Positions 36,171 to 49,055 of a stretch of DNA of 64,000 nucleotides are shown here, in pieces; the stretch's first letter is position 1; every line of letters starts with the position of its first letter. A program made the position numbers and the translations under genes. A model generated the notes under the pieces. It ran no database searches, was not told the origin of the DNA, and saw only the letters and a list, made by a program, of their open reading frames with translations. Where the stretch lies: NCBI GenBank assembly GCA_030068075.1, contig CM057830.1, forward strand, positions 23,654,247 to 23,718,246, written 5' to 3'. The DNA comes from Paguma larvata. Lineage: Eukaryota; Chordata; Mammalia; Carnivora; Viverridae.

Positions 36171-37438
36171 ATTGTTTCCATCCTGCAGAGGGAACGGTTA
36201 TGTGCGCTTCCTCTGTCCTCCCAGCAGCCCATGTATATGCTTCAACAAGCCTCCCCAATCTGGGAAGAGCCTTCTCACTGCTGCCAATGATGATTGAAAT
36301 TCATTAGCTTAAATTATTTCTTTTTTATTTTTTAAAAAATTTCCTACCCATGTCTTTTCAAAAGAGAAGCATAAGTGTGATGAGGCAGTGAAGAGATAGT
36401 AAAACGTAAAAAAGAAAATACCTGAATAGAGTAGATAGATTCCTTGCATTATCTGTTTTAAATTCCATCACTGTGATCCATTTGCTCTAGATATTTCATG
36501 AACTCTTACCAGCTTTCTCTCCTTTTTTGGAGGAGGGGAAGGAGACATAAATCTCCTCATAGCCGGTATAACTATAGAATGTCTTTCTAGAACTTTCCAG
36601 TGTCTTTTGCAAGTGGCATTACTTTTGTCCTCAAATGTTAGTGTCTTACGTTTTTCCTATTATGTGTGTAGTTCGTGTTTTGTTTGGTTTTTTTAAGTTA
36701 CCTTAGAGACCTGGCCTGGTTTCTGCGTCTTATGACTTTCTCATTTGCCTTTTGTGTCTTCGTACAGTGCTGGATTTGGCTAGAACTTTTAAACTTCCTG
36801 TTTTTTTTGTTTTTTTAATATTCTGGCAGATAGAATCTTCTTTTTGGGGGGAATTGCTTCAGTGGATTAATGCCTCCACCTGCTATTTTCCCTTGGCTCA
36901 GTGAACCTAACCAGTAAATTCACTCTTCTCACACAATTTTATTTGCTTACATAGCCAATCGAGTATTCCAAGTATATGGAATATATTCATACCAATTTCT
37001 TCTTAGGCTTCTCTTCTAGCATGACTGGGACTTTCTGTCACAGGCATTTTCTTTCCATATTAGCTTTCATTTCTGTTTTGTCTGTTATACTTTTGGGTAT
37101 GTTCACTGCAAATGCTTCAAGCCTATCTTTGCCTCCTTGCTTGTTTTGCAGCAAAAGTGAATAGCAGCCCTAAAGTGATGGAGTCTTAATGTGAATGTAT
37201 TTTAATTAAGACTTCATATGTAGGCTGATGAGAATGTCTAATTTAGACTGGCTTCTACAAACTCTTTTATTTTAATCATGGACGTGGAGTGGCATGTTGT
37301 TTTAAGCTGCTGCAGATGTACTCTTTGGAGGCAAATAATAAAGAACCAAAAGGACTTATTATTTTAAAACGGCTTTGCATTAGCACATTTTAATCCTTTC
37401 AGAACTGCTTTTCAGGCCCGGAATTGTTCTTATAAGTA
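36171..37438. other. No recognisable feature
   Basis: AT-rich DNA, small chance frames only. Confidence 0.5.
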
Positions 37439-37439
37439 T

Positions 37440-37965
37440 ATATGCAACAGAAAAGCCAATGTGTCTTCACCAAAAGACATGCACTGGAATGTTCAGAGTA
37501 GCAATATTTGTTATAGTCCAAAGCCAGGGCCTGGCCAAGTGCTCATCCTCAGTAGAATATGTAAGTGTAGTGCCATCATATAATGGAACATCACTAGCCT
37601 CCAATAAACCAAGGCATATATATGCAGTAGTATGGATAAATCTTACCACCGAAATATTGAGTAGAAGAAACCAGTCAGGAAGGAAACCAGACACAAAAGA
37701 GTATATATTTTATGGTGCCCTTTAAATTAAGTTCAAAAATAGGCCAAACTCATCTTTGGTTAGTGGTTACTGTTGGGAAGTGGTTTAGTGACTAGAAGAG
37801 GGCGCTGGTGAGTCTTCTGAGATCTAGAAATTAGCCTTTTGTTGATCTGGGTGCTATTGACATGGTGGTGCTGTTTTGAAAGTTGATCAAATTGTCTAAT
37901 TATTATATATACATTTTCCTGTGTGCATATTATATATATCAATAAAAAGTGAAAAAGGATATAAA
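37440..37965 (+). mobile_element. Old LINE-1 3' end, sense
   Basis: CACTGGAATGTTCAGAGTAG, ATCATATAATGGAACATCAC, GGAAGGAAACCAGACACAAA and TTAGTGGTTACTGTTGGGAA follow the L1M 3' order (ORF2 end into 3'UTR). It is degenerate; the short open frame 37459-37725 is its relic. Confidence 0.75.
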
Positions 37966-38234
37966 TGAAAAACACTTCATCCTATACGCTATTTATTTAT
38001 TATCTCTCCTTTGCTTAAAAACCTATTTCTTCCCCAAACCTACTCTGTTTTTCTCTTTTTAGGGAACAGTTTTTGGTGTTTCTTTCACATTTCTATACAT
38101 CTTATGAATAGGCATAAGGTGCACTGGTGAATTTTGTTCTGGACTCTCTTTTCAAGGTCATTTGTATAGCCAACGGTCTTTGACAATAGAGATGGTATCT
38201 CCTTCTGGGGAAAAGGGAAGATTTCATTGCCTTT

Positions 38235-38508
38235 AAGAAGAGTAAAGGGGGGCACCTGGGTGGCTCAGTTGGTTAAGCGGCCAACTTCAGCTCAGGTCAT
38301 GATCTCGCGATCTGTGAGTTCGAGCCCCACGTCGGGCTCTGTGCTGGCGGCTCAGAGCCTGGAGCCTGCTTCGGATTCTGTATCTCCCTCTCTCTCTGCC
38401 CTTCCCCTGCTCATGCTCTGTCTCTATGTCTCTCAAAAATAAATAAACTTAAAAAATATATAAAAAAAAATAAAAAAAATTAAAAAAAAAAAAAAAGAAG
38501 AGTAAAGG
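38235..38508 (+). mobile_element. Young CAN-type SINE with perfect 14-bp target-site duplication
   Basis: AAGAAGAGTAAAGG at 38235-38248 and 38495-38508 bounds a well-conserved SINE with an intact head (GGCACCTGGGTGGCTCAG), B-box-like GAGTTCGAGCCCCACGTCGG and a long impure poly-A tail (38440-38494). It is among the least diverged SINEs in the window. Confidence 0.97.
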
Positions 38509-38519
38509 TATTATCTTCC

Positions 38520-38885
38520 TCAGGGCAAAGTTTGGGCAGGCTTGCTCTCAAACCTCTGTACAAGGTTGGGAGTTCCTAAGCCCAGGGTTCCTCCCTGATG
38601 CAAGCCTCCTCCAAACACAGAATCCACCTGCACTGTTCCACATTGTCCTCAGGAGACCTGGAAGGAAATAGGGCAGTCTCACACAAAGATGACGCTCATG
38701 ACACCTGCTGTGCTGTAACAGAGTCCTTTGTTTCTGATTCAGGAGTCTCCTATATTTTGCCAGCATCCACGAGACTGCAGCAGGCTGCCCTGGTAGTTTG
38801 CAAATAGGGTAAATTCTCAGACCCTTGAAAGTCCTTGACCCTCTTCTAGCCAAGCAACTCACGTTGGGTTGAGTGGCTGTTATTT
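38520..38885 (-). mobile_element. Possible ERV LTR fragment
   Basis: On the minus strand, segments such as TTGCAAACTACCAGGGCAGC and CAGAAACAAAGGACTCTGTT recall a mammalian ERVL-type LTR. This is from memory of pattern only; the boundaries are guesses. Confidence 0.3.
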
Positions 38886-38964
38886 TATAGCCTCACTATG
38901 TTATATGGACCCGATTATCACAATAAATCAGTTACTTGTAATAATAGCTATATTAGGCAAAATA

Positions 38965-39215
38965 ACACGAGTTAATATTTATTGAGCACCTACTATGTGT
39001 GAGACACCATAGTAAAAGATACACATACATGCATTGTTTGTACTCTTGGCGATCCATGAAATAGGTTTTTTTCCTTTGGTTTTTGGATGAGGAACCTGAG
39101 GTTCACAGATAAAGTGACTCATCATACATCAAGCAACTCATTAATGACTGACTTGGGATTTAAACCCAGTTACTCTGATATCAGAGCCCATACTCTTAAT
39201 TCTGTGGTCTAATAT
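38965..39215 (-). mobile_element. MIR SINE, antisense
   Basis: TTTATTGAGCACCTACTATG, AGGAACCTGAGGTTCACAGA, GGGATTTAAACCCAGTTACT and CAGAGCCCATACTCTTAATT give the whole reversed MIR order. Confidence 0.85.
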
Positions 39216-40515
39216 ATAGGCTAAGTTCATGTAACAGTAAAGACAAGTACCACGTCTTAATGACCTGGTTGGGTAGAACTGTTTAAAATCACTACAAGCA
39301 GGCAAGTTGAAAAGAAACTATTTGTTAAAACCATTTTTGGAAGCATCACAGCTTTGCTGTTAAAGAAGCCCACACTCCTACCAGCACGTAGGTGTTTGTT
39401 CTCCCACAAAACATTGGTTCTGAAAAATATTCCGTTGTAGAAATAGTCATCTCTAATAGCTTCTTCTTCTTATGCCCTAGAGTGTTTTAATCAAAGGGAT
39501 GGCATGGTCCACCAGTCCAGCATAGACATGGAAAGTTCTTTGTGTTTTAGGGTCCACCTAGAAACAGAATAGACTAGGCAATAATGTGCATCCAGAAAAT
39601 CTCCAAGCAGAGCAAGATCTTAATCTTCACTCCTTTTTAGCACCTGATGTCTTTCTACCACCAGGATCTAAAGAATGTGTTTTTGTTTGTAAAGAAAAAA
39701 AATCAAATGTTCTAAATGTAATTCTTCTATGTCTCCATTGAGCTTTTCAACAAGAAACCTGCAAATCAATACAAAGCAAGGAAAAATAGGATATTTGGTT
39801 GGCTGTTTTATGCTTATAATTAGTTGATGTCAGATAAATTGTGTTTTTCTTAGGTGAAAATTTATCAAAGCAAGTTAACAACTGTTTCTGTGACAGAAGA
39901 ATTAACCAAATAAAAACTGAAAATACATTCTCAGTGGTCAGGGAAGGACTTGTAGTAAGGATTTCACGTGCCTCAGTTAGGAACGACCGAGACAGAATCT
40001 ACCACTGGGTCTATTTATTGTGTCTAAGATACATGTTCTCATAGGAGTGTAGCTGCATATACTGCAGTTCTCAGAAATCACAGACAAGAAATACACTTAC
40101 TGAGGGCGAGGAACACATACTAAGGGGCAAAAGCTACTTTTTCATATAAAGTAGAATGCACAATAAGGGAGGTCCAGGTGGTGGCAGGATTCTCTCCCAT
40201 GCCCCTCCCCAGGCCCTGCTCCTTGCCGATTCATTTAGTTCAGAGAAACCAGGCAGTTGAGACCACAAGGAGAATCATGGAAACAAGACATATTTTCAGG
40301 ATGCAACCTGGCTTTATGGCAGCTGATGAGCATGATGGCATGGTGAAAACCCATCTATACGTGAATGCTGGCCCTTCCCTTCTCGCCTACAGGGACCCTT
40401 GCAAGTAGCTAGCCAGAAGAACCATACTCATAAGACAATAAAAATAAAAAGGGAAATGGCACAACATCAAGACAAAAGCAACATGAGAAAGACAAAAATA
40501 AGTTTTTAATTCTAC
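39216..40515. other. No recognisable gene
   Basis: No repeat family is identified with confidence. Short frames at 39841-40408 lack motifs. Confidence 0.45.
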
Positions 40516-40519
40516 TGTT

Positions 40520-41385
40520 AATCTTTTTAGTTACAGAATATAGCATACTCACCGAAAAGTGCAAAAAACAAGTATGCACTGCTCAGTGATTGATCCAAAA
40601 ACAAACGTCCATGTAACCACCTCTTTAGTCCCAGAAATGGAACATGGCTGAAAATGGGGACACCCTCATTTTCACTTGCTGTGACTGTCTTTCTTTCTCC
40701 CCAAGATAACTATTATCCTGCCCTGTATGGTAATTCCTTCCTTGTATTTCATCAGGTTTTCAGTCTGTTAATGAATTCTTAAACACTGTGGCATAGTTGG
40801 AAGGTTTTCTTCAGTGTTATGTAAGTGGAATTATATGGCATTTATTGTTTCATGCTCAGCATTATGTCTGTGAGAATCATCCACGTTGGTGTGTGTAGCT
40901 GTGGTTTTTGTATTTTCAAGGAGTTGAATTGCTGGGTCACAGGGAATGTGCATCCTCACCTTTAGTAGATGCTGCTGGACCGTTTTCTACAGTGCGTGCG
41001 GTCAGTTTATCCCCAGCAGTATTTGAGAGTTCCAGCTTCTGCACATCCTCACCTTCTCTTGGTATTACCAGTCTTTTACATTTTAGCCATTCTGGTGGGT
41101 GACTAGTGATATATTGTGTTTCCATTGCATTCTGCCGATGATTAATGAGTCTTAATTTCTTTGAAATTTTTGTTAGCTGTTATGTAATCCTCTTTTGTGA
41201 AGTGACCCATTCAGTTACCTCACTCATGTTTCTATTGGGTTGTCTCTCTTTTTTTTTAATGATTTGTCGTGGCTTTTAAAATACTGTATATTCAAGATAA
41301 GAGCCTTTGTCAGCTATATGTACTGGAAATATCTTCTGCCACAACATTGCTTGCCTTTCTATTCTCTTAACACTCGGGGGGAACC
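40520..41385 (-). mobile_element. Old LINE-1, antisense
   Basis: From left to right it runs from 3'UTR-like sequence (AAACAAACGTCCATGTAACC) to the ORF2 end (GGAGTTGAATTGCTGGGTCA; TTAGCCATTCTGGTGGGTGA) and on to AGTGACCCATTCAG. Highly diverged. Confidence 0.75.
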
Positions 41386-41815
41386 TAGCCACCATCTGAC
41401 TCTCCCAAGATTTTTGTGTCAAGAAGGAGTCCAAATAACCACATGCAGAGGCTTCATGGACAGATGTCTAATTAGCCTCAGCATTCCAGCCATCCCAGTG
41501 CAGACAGCAGACATGTGAATGAAGAAGCCATCTTAGATATTGCAGCTCCAGCAGGTGTGATGTGGAGCAGAACAAGGGAACACAGCCAGCAGCCACAACA
41601 GAGACCTCAGACATAGGACCTAAACTGAGCCATTGCTGGCCTCTCTAGCCATTCAAACCACCCAGCTAAGATCCTAGTCATTGTGGAATGAAAACTATTC
41701 ATCCCTGCCCAAATTCCTGACCCATAAAATCTCAAGCATAATAAGTATTGTCTGAAGCCACTAGGTTTGGAGGGGATTGTTATGCAGTGACAGATAATTG
41801 GACCAGAAGGTTCCA
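41386..41815 (+). mobile_element. MLT1-like MaLR LTR
   Basis: ATGTGAATGAAGAAGCCATC, CATTCAAACCACCCAGCTAA, GAAGCCACTAGGTTTGGAGG and TTGTTATGCAGTGACAGATA follow the 3' half of an MLT1-type LTR. The GAAGCCACTA...GTTATGCA ending is the most diagnostic part. Solo, degenerate, no internal coding region. Confidence 0.7.
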
Positions 41816-43715
41816 TGGAGGCTGATATGGAACAAGGCTCTAAAAGATTGGAATAAAAGTGCAGGAATAGAAGGGTTCTCAGAGAGAAAAACACAGGAGC
41901 CAAGTTGGTGAATGAAGAATAAACCTGGAGTCTTTTGGTGTTAGTGAGGTGACCCTACCAACAAGGTGGAAGGATTATTTTAGTATAAATGTGGCAAGGG
42001 CTTCTTCACCCTTTCCTGGTTAGACAGAGAAAACAAAGAAACTAAAATTAAGATGTGGTAAATATCTTTTATGGTGAGAAAAATATTATAGAACTTATGG
42101 ATATTTAACTTTGAAGAATCTAAAGTTACAACTCCTGGGAGGGATCCAAAGCCCTGACTGAGGCCACCTTTAGAAAGAAGAGAGACAGGAGAGACAGTAT
42201 GACCTCCAAGATGTTTATCCAAGATATACCTGGTATGTACTAAATGATTGACTCCCTGGGAAAAGACATTTGTTTACTTTTATTCCTCCAAGAGATTCTG
42301 AACTAGTATATATCCATTATCAGCAGTTAATGGTGAGACTACTCTCTGGAAATGAATTTTACCTAGGAGCTCTGCCAAGATTTACCAAGTTTCGTTACAG
42401 AGATGTATTGACTTACCTAGTAAGAAGCATCAGATTAGGAAAGACCTTGAAATCATGGAACGGGTGTTGAGATGTAATTTTGGAAGCAAATGAGAACTTC
42501 TAGTTTGTCGAAGGGGTTGTAAGTATATGCTCTAAACATAATTCCTAGATACCTTTGGTGAGGGGAGGAGTGATTTCTCCAGATGAGTTTCTGGAGCATA
42601 GAACTGGGTAAAAACTTGCACTGGTGAAGTTGGCCAAGAACAGCATAAAGAGACAGTGACAATGGGACAAAGTTGCTCTTTCACGGTGTCTCATCCTTTT
42701 CATTTCTCAACCTTGAAAATTGCCTTTGAAGCCATAAGTGGAATGAGATGATGATTTGAAGGAAAGTGTATGATAACTGCATGCCCCAACTGTGAAGAAT
42801 AGCACAAAAAAATTATGGAGCCCAAACTAGATGGTGCATATTGACTTTTGTTGTCAGCATCTTGTATGATAGCTTATCTCATAATACTGGCATTTTGAAC
42901 TACAGTAAATAAAAACTTTCTGAACCAAGAAGACTGTATTTTTATTCTTAGTGATACATAACTTCAGGTATCTTTAGAGGAAAGGAGAACATACTGGAGT
43001 TCAATAATAAAATGTTTATTATAGCACCGAATGTGAAAATGCCTCAGCAGTAGTTTTAAAAAATGCATGACGAGAATGCATGGCCCTTCAGTGCACTGAT
43101 AATAAATAAATAAATTAAGCCCAGAGGCCGAAAAGCCCAACTGGATTCTGTAGTCAAGATATGACCAAAAATAATGATTCATAGAATGGAAAGTTAGACT
43201 CTAGGTTATATATATATATTTCTTGCTCTGAAATCTTCAGTCTTTCTTCTTGGTCAAATTAATACCTTGATATGCATGTAGAAAAAGCATTTTTTTCTTT
43301 CTTTGTTAATTATTTATTGTGATAAATAGTACATTTCATGTATAAATGGTAGATTTTGAGCTGTCATTCTAGCTAATTTTTATCATCAGGAAATCTGGAG
43401 TTTCTGAAACCTGTTTGCTTTTTTTCTCTTAATGTGAAAATATTATTGTCTCTGAAAGTGCACAGTATTTCTGATGTAAACACTGATATGGTATAATGTA
43501 TTGAAAGTGTTTTAAAAGCCATAATTTATGACATTAAAAGAGTAGTGTTAATGTCGTTGATGTTGATGATAATAGCTTTATCGGGTACACATAGACTTAC
43601 ATATTAAAAGTCACATATCCCTAGATGTTAAATAGAAAGAAAAAATGTCTTTTTTTGTATTGAAAAAGGAAAACAAAGATTTTCCCGAGCCATGGTCTTT
43701 CCACATAGGCTACTT
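41816..43715. other. No recognisable gene
   Basis: Largely unrecognised AT-rich DNA with a short AT run near 43209-43220. Short chance frames only. Confidence 0.5.
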
Positions 43716-43719
43716 TCTT

Positions 43720-43840
43720 TATAATAGTATGTCAGTCCATATTTATTGAGATCCGCTGCATGTAGAATCCATGTCTTGTTGTTATGGAGAATTCTAAGAA
43801 GTAGTAGTGAAGTCTGTGCATGGGAAGAATTTATCTTTTA
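43720..43840 (-). mobile_element. Weak L2-like scrap
   Basis: CAGTCCATATTTATTGAGAT followed by GTTATGGAGAATTCTAAGAA faintly resembles a reversed L2 end. Confidence 0.25.
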
Positions 43841-43962
43841 ATGAGAAAAAGAATAATTTCATGTACCTAACATGTATGTGAAAGAGTGTGTCTGTATTAA
43901 ATTATGTACATACATTGTACATCTCTCACCTGCACATGCACTTTTTCAGTGATTTAGTAAGG

Positions 43963-44160
43963 GATTGACAAAGTATGGCCCAAGAGCCAAATCCAGCCAA
44001 CAGCTTGTTTTTGTATGGTCCTGGAGCTAAGAATGCTTTTTTTTTTTTTTACATTTTTAAAGGATTATTTTTAAAAAGAAACAGAAAATATGCAATACAT
44101 ATAGTACATGTCCCACAAAGCCAGAAATATTTACCCTCTGGCCCTTTACAGAAAAAAAAA
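43963..44160 (-). mobile_element. Old hAT-like MITE (same family as 5867-6090), antisense
   Basis: GACAAAGTATGGCCCAAGAG, CCAAATCCAGCCAACAGCTT and GTTTTTGTATGG lead to the far end TACCCTCTGGCCCTTTACAG, the reverse complement of the CTGTAAAGGGCCAGA motif at 5880. A T-run (44037-44051) interrupts it. Confidence 0.65.
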
Positions 44161-45212
44161 TCTGTTTCCCTTGATTTAGAGTAATCTATGAAACTGTGAG
44201 TTTTGCTAAAGTAGGGAGACCAGAATTCTCTGGCATTAGTGTAAGAATGCGTGCAGAATGATCTGTCCCCACACTGGACAAAACTTAATAAAGATACCTC
44301 CTGTTTGTACTTCAGTGGCTTCCAAAGCTCTTCCTGTATGAGAAGCAAAACCATGTCCTGAAGTCATATTTATTACTACAGGAAGTCTCATGTGTCAATT
44401 CCCCATGCAGGTGTGTAAATCTCCTGTCATCTCTGGTAGTACAGACTATTCAAGTGCAGGTCTCCATTCTGTCTTCTCTGTCACTGAGCTCATTTTCAGT
44501 GTTTGCATTCTCTTTATAAAATGTGCCCATAAGGACCTGGGGTGCTCACTCGGCAACAATTTAACCTTCTGTACTCGATTCCATGGCTAATTGTGACATT
44601 ACTGCTGGTTGAAGTTGCCATTGGATGTGACAGAAAAGACCCATATTTTCCCAACATTTCTTTGGTTTTTGTACCAGAAAGCTGCCTTTTGATTCAGAAC
44701 TGCAGCTGGAATTTGCAGTATGTGACTCAGCTGTTTGGTTTATGTTCTTGTCAGTGCCTTTGTGGGAACATGTCATTTCATTTCTGCTTCAAAAGCATTC
44801 TTTATGGGACTTTCTCCTGACATTAAAAAAATTCCTTGCATCTCACTAGCCTCCCAATCCCCCAGAAGTTCTCAGCTCAGCAATGTAATATTAACTTGTC
44901 CTCTGGTTTAGCATTTGGGAGAGAGAGAGAGACAGACAGAATATGTGTGTTCATGGATTTTCTTCATGAGTCTTTCATTTCCAGTCACCGTGCACAATTT
45001 TGAGGGATGCCGGTGTTACCTAGTAGAATGGTTATCTGAGAAGTCTCTTCCTGGGTGTGGCCCATGCACAACCCTTGTGCAATGATTAGAATGTATGTCT
45101 TTGTTTTTTATTCAACTCTAGTTAACCAAGTAGTCAAATGTATGCATAAATTACATAATATATATATCTCGAAATTCTCTCTGCCTTGCTTTCCTCATAT
45201 ATTGAGTGGATA
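44161..45212. other. No recognisable gene
   Basis: Open frames at 44390-44820 on both strands overlap and lack motifs. A short GAGA/GACA run lies at 44920-44940. Possibly unique sequence. Confidence 0.5.
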
Positions 45213-45214
45213 TG

Positions 45215-45312
45215 TGCTCATGGGTGTGTCGGGAGAATTAAATGAGATAATTCATGTAGTTTTTTAGCTCAGTGCTTGGCATAGAGTGGGCATTTGATAA
45301 ATGTTAATACCA
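45215..45312 (+). mobile_element. MIR 3' part
   Basis: GAGAATTAAATGAGATAATT, CTCAGTGCTTGGCATAGAGT and TTTGATAAATGTTAATACC are the MIR 3' half in sense order. Confidence 0.8.
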
Positions 45313-45364
45313 TTATTGTCACCATTATTATGTCTTTACTCTGACACAACATTCCCTTGAGGAT

Positions 45365-45440
45365 TTGTTTACTCATCCCACAGATATTTGGTGACTGCCG
45401 TTTGCCACACACTGTCTTAAACACTGGATTATCAAAGACA
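45365..45440 (-). mobile_element. L2 3' end scrap, antisense
   Basis: CACAGATATTTGGTGACTGC, then CACACACTGTCTTAAACACT resembles the reversed L2 terminus. Confidence 0.4.
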
Positions 45441-46943
45441 CTCTTTGAACCTTACTGAAAATTGAACAAGTTTGCATTGAACACACATCTGATCAGGTGT
45501 CTGATGGATGCCTGAGTCAGTGGTATGGAGGACGTGCTCAGGTCATTGAGCTGATTTAAGTCTAAATGATGGTTCTTATCTCCAAGAGCAAACCCATGGA
45601 CTGGCTGTAACTGCTTCCATTGACCTGTTAGTAATCTCTGCTCAGGCAGGCTCCTTATTCCAATGTGTTATCAGTGAACCACATTCTTTCAAACTAGGAC
45701 TTTCTATATCTGCCACTCTATCCGTGTCCACACAGTCTCCACACCAGCTTGCCACAGATACGGGAATAAGCAGTCCAGAAATGAGAGGTGAGGTCACTTC
45801 ACAGGTGCGCAACCAGAGATGGCCTGAAGAGTCCCTTGGTGTTCCAGAGAACCACTACTTCTGAGTTACCAACTTAATAGGTTCTGGCAGAGAAGTCATT
45901 GCATAGGCAGCGACTGTAGATTTCCTTTGGCATAGCCCCTTTCAGGAATAGAACCATACATGTTGATGGTTTCAGCAGAATCTTCTGATAAATTATATGA
46001 CTTCTACTACTGATGTAGTCCTATGAATGTCTCAGATTCTCCAGCAAGACATAACTCACACAGACGGAGGCATTTGTGGAGATATTTGACATCTTTCCAT
46101 AGATGTGGTGGCCTCCTTAGAACCTCCATAAATACTTTTTCATGACTTTCATCATAGCCATAATAGCTGATTTAAATTCCTTGTCTGCTGGAGTTGTTGG
46201 CAGCCGTGTTCCTGCCACATAGAGAAACCTGAAAATGTAAAGCCAGCCCACAGATAATCAGAGGCCTCCCCCCGCCCCTGGAATCAGGAACAAGAGACAA
46301 ACAGAAGGACTCTTGGGAGGAGTGAATCCCTGCTTCTGTCTTGAGGTTCCAAGGGATGCCATGACCCCTGCGGTTCTCCCATTCTGTGACCTCCCCTATT
46401 GTTTGTACCTCAAGTCCTTACTTTGACTTAAGCTGCTTCCAGTTGTGTATCTGTGACTTAAAACTAAAGAGTTCTGTCTAAAACCCTTTCCATTTTCTCT
46501 CTCTCTCTCTCTGTTTTTTTTTTTTTAATTTCTCATGACTGAATTCTTTATTTTCTGAAATAGGTTACAAACTCTAAAATGACAGTTTCCTTTTTGAATA
46601 AAAAAACTAAATAAGAAAAGGTGAAAAACTGCCACTTCCTCAGGCGTTCGGCCTTGTCCTCCCCTTAGTCAGAGGCCTGCATTCTCCACATGCTTGGGAG
46701 CACATGAGGCCCAAACCTTGGCACCCTCTAAGACTCTAGATGGAATTTGACTGACAAACATTTTGTTTCCTTGTGATGAAAGTATTGAGGAGTGAGTCAC
46801 TCATGGTAATCCTCAGTGTTGGACAAGGAAGCTCTAAGTCTGCCAGAGAGATACTAAGAGAATGAAATGTAGCTTAAAGAAATAACAGGTGACAAAGTTA
46901 GCTGGAAGAATAAAGGGCCATCTCCTTTTTTTAGAAAATGACC
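45441..46943. other. No gene; possible short L1 scrap at 46140-46200
   Basis: Mostly unrecognised. CATAATAGCTGATTTAAATT followed by CCTTGTCTGCTGG at 46160-46195 matches an old L1 3' sequence in antisense orientation. A CT run (46496-46512) with a T-run follows. Confidence 0.4.
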
Positions 46944-47182
46944 GAGGCGCCTGGGTGGCTCAGTCGGTTAGGCGGCCGACTTCGGCTCAGGTCATGATCT
47001 CACAGTCTGTGAGTTCGAGCCCCGTGTCGGGCTCTGTGCTGCCAGCTCAGAGCCTGGAGCCTGCTTTGGACTCTGTATCTCTCTGTCTCTGCCCTTCCTC
47101 TGCTCACGCTCTATCTCGATGTCTCTCAAAAATAAATAAATGTTAAAATTAAAAAAAAAAAAAAAGAAAAAAGAAAATGACC
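46933..47182 (+). mobile_element. Young CAN-type SINE with 11-bp target-site duplication
   Basis: AGAAAATGACC at 46933-46943 recurs at 47172-47182. The body is intact from GCGCCTGGGTGGCTCAGTCG to AAAATAAATAAATGTT, with an A-rich tail. Confidence 0.96.
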
Positions 47183-48785
47183 ACGCTCCTGAAGATGACT
47201 CAGTGGATTGGAGATTGTCCTCAGAGCAGCCTTGGGATACATGTGATGCAGATAGCAGGGCCACATGAGGGAAGGAGCCTGGATTACTGAGCCAGCACGA
47301 GAGGAGAGTCATCCCCTTCCAGGGCACTTGGAATGAACAGGGACAAACTGGCTCCAGAAAATCCTTGAAATTTTAAGATATTGCCAGTTCCAATTGACAT
47401 CTTTTGAATTCTTAGAATTGAAAAACAGGTCTTAGTTACTCCTTTTGGTGAGTTACGGTTTTCTCCATTACTCTGCCTTTCCTGCACTCACCAGAGACAA
47501 ATGAGAGATGGAGCCTTTAGAGAGAGAGTTGATCCCCGTGACATTGGTAAGCAGGGTCAGGGTTCCATGTTGCAGAAGGAGACTTAAAATCAGGAGAATG
47601 AGCCTTACCCTGTCTTGTGGGCACACTAATCCTCTCCTGCAGTATGCTTTTACCATTATGCCCTGACATACTCTTGAGCAGAGGCATATTAGTATGGGAC
47701 TGGTTTGACCTGGGTTTGTCGTAAGAACAGTTGGAGCCTGTTGTCTGGCCAGAGCTCATTGGCTAAACTCCTTTGACTTTCATCAGCCCTTTCCACATCC
47801 CCAAATGCTATTTATGCAGTGAACAAAGCAAAATTAGACTGAATGAGTACTGTTTCACAGAATCTAGCTGGTCTCCCCTGCCCCCAGGCCCCACCGATAC
47901 TCTGTCTTCTTTGTCAGGCACTTACTTGGCTTAAAACCAGAACATTCGACAAGATTCTGTGTGGTCAGATGTGGCTTACAGGATACTGGCAATCAGAGAC
48001 AGAGCTACAGTGCCCTTTGGAGCCATGAGCGGCCTGCCGATTTCCATAAAAATGTCTTTCTAGCTGGTCCTGGAGCAACTGTATGATATTTTGATGGTGT
48101 TTTCCAATTATTTGAGTCAAGCTCTGTTGTATCTTTAGGTTTTCCTGGGAGATTCTGATATATGCTCTCATAATGTTTTTATGATAAAGAGAAGATACAT
48201 TTTAAGGAAGAGAAAAGAGCCAACCAAGAGATTTTCTGCCAAGGTTGAAGAATGTCATGAATTCCCTCTAAGAATTAAACTATTTACACAAACCTATGAA
48301 GCCTACAGGTCACCTGTAGAGGAAGCCAGTCCTCGGATGTTATAAGCTTTATTTGGTAGCACTTCAGAAAAATAAGAACAGGTTCACCTCTTCATTTGGG
48401 GACCTTTACACACACATGTGTGGTCACAATTCATATACACACACATGCACATGCACACACACACACAAATGTAATTTCCCTATACTTTGATTTTATAGGG
48501 AGATGATAGCTTGCCTTAAAGTTTAGACACAGTTGCTCCAAGAATCATCATAATCTCTCCAATTCCAAGTTGCTGAAACCAAAAAACATCTTAAAAGCAT
48601 TCAGAAGAATGTAAACCATGTTCAGAGTGAAATCCTGTATGGTCAAAAATAACTTGTCTTTAGGAAAACCTAAAACTGTTTTCCAAGAAACTGCATAATG
48701 GACTGAAAGAGCCTGGGTAACAAGAGAACCACACAAATTCTTGAGAACTCAGAATTTAAATTACTGGATAGTTTAAATAGAGCCA
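47183..48785. other. No recognisable gene; CA-rich patch at 48409-48467
   Basis: Two overlapping minus-strand frames at 47468-47759 lack known motifs. An imperfect (CA)n tract lies near 48409-48467. No repeat family named. Confidence 0.45.
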
Positions 48786-49055
48786 ATTAAAATCCCTGGT
48801 AAGTACAATATCTGGTCTTGTGATCAGTCTGTATTGACTGACTTTTCCCTTCTGTGGGTCATACTTTTCTGTTTCTTCATGTCTCGTACCCTGGACATTA
48901 TGAATAATAGGATGTACAGACTCTGGATTTTGTTATGTTCCCACAAAGACTGTTGATTTTTAACTTTAGTAGGCAGTTACCTTGTCTGAATTAGAACTTC
49001 AAATTCTGTTTGCCCTGTTTTGAGCAGCAATTGAAAGTTACTATTTTCATTTTCA
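48786..49055 (-). mobile_element. Old L1 (L1ME-like) 3' fragment, antisense
   Basis: GATCAGTCTGTATTGACTGA, CTTCTGTGGGTCATACTTTT, CTCTGGATTTTGTTATGTTC and AGTAGGCAGTTACCTTGTCT follow a pattern I recognise from the ends of ancient L1 elements. Subfamily assignment is tentative. Confidence 0.55.
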
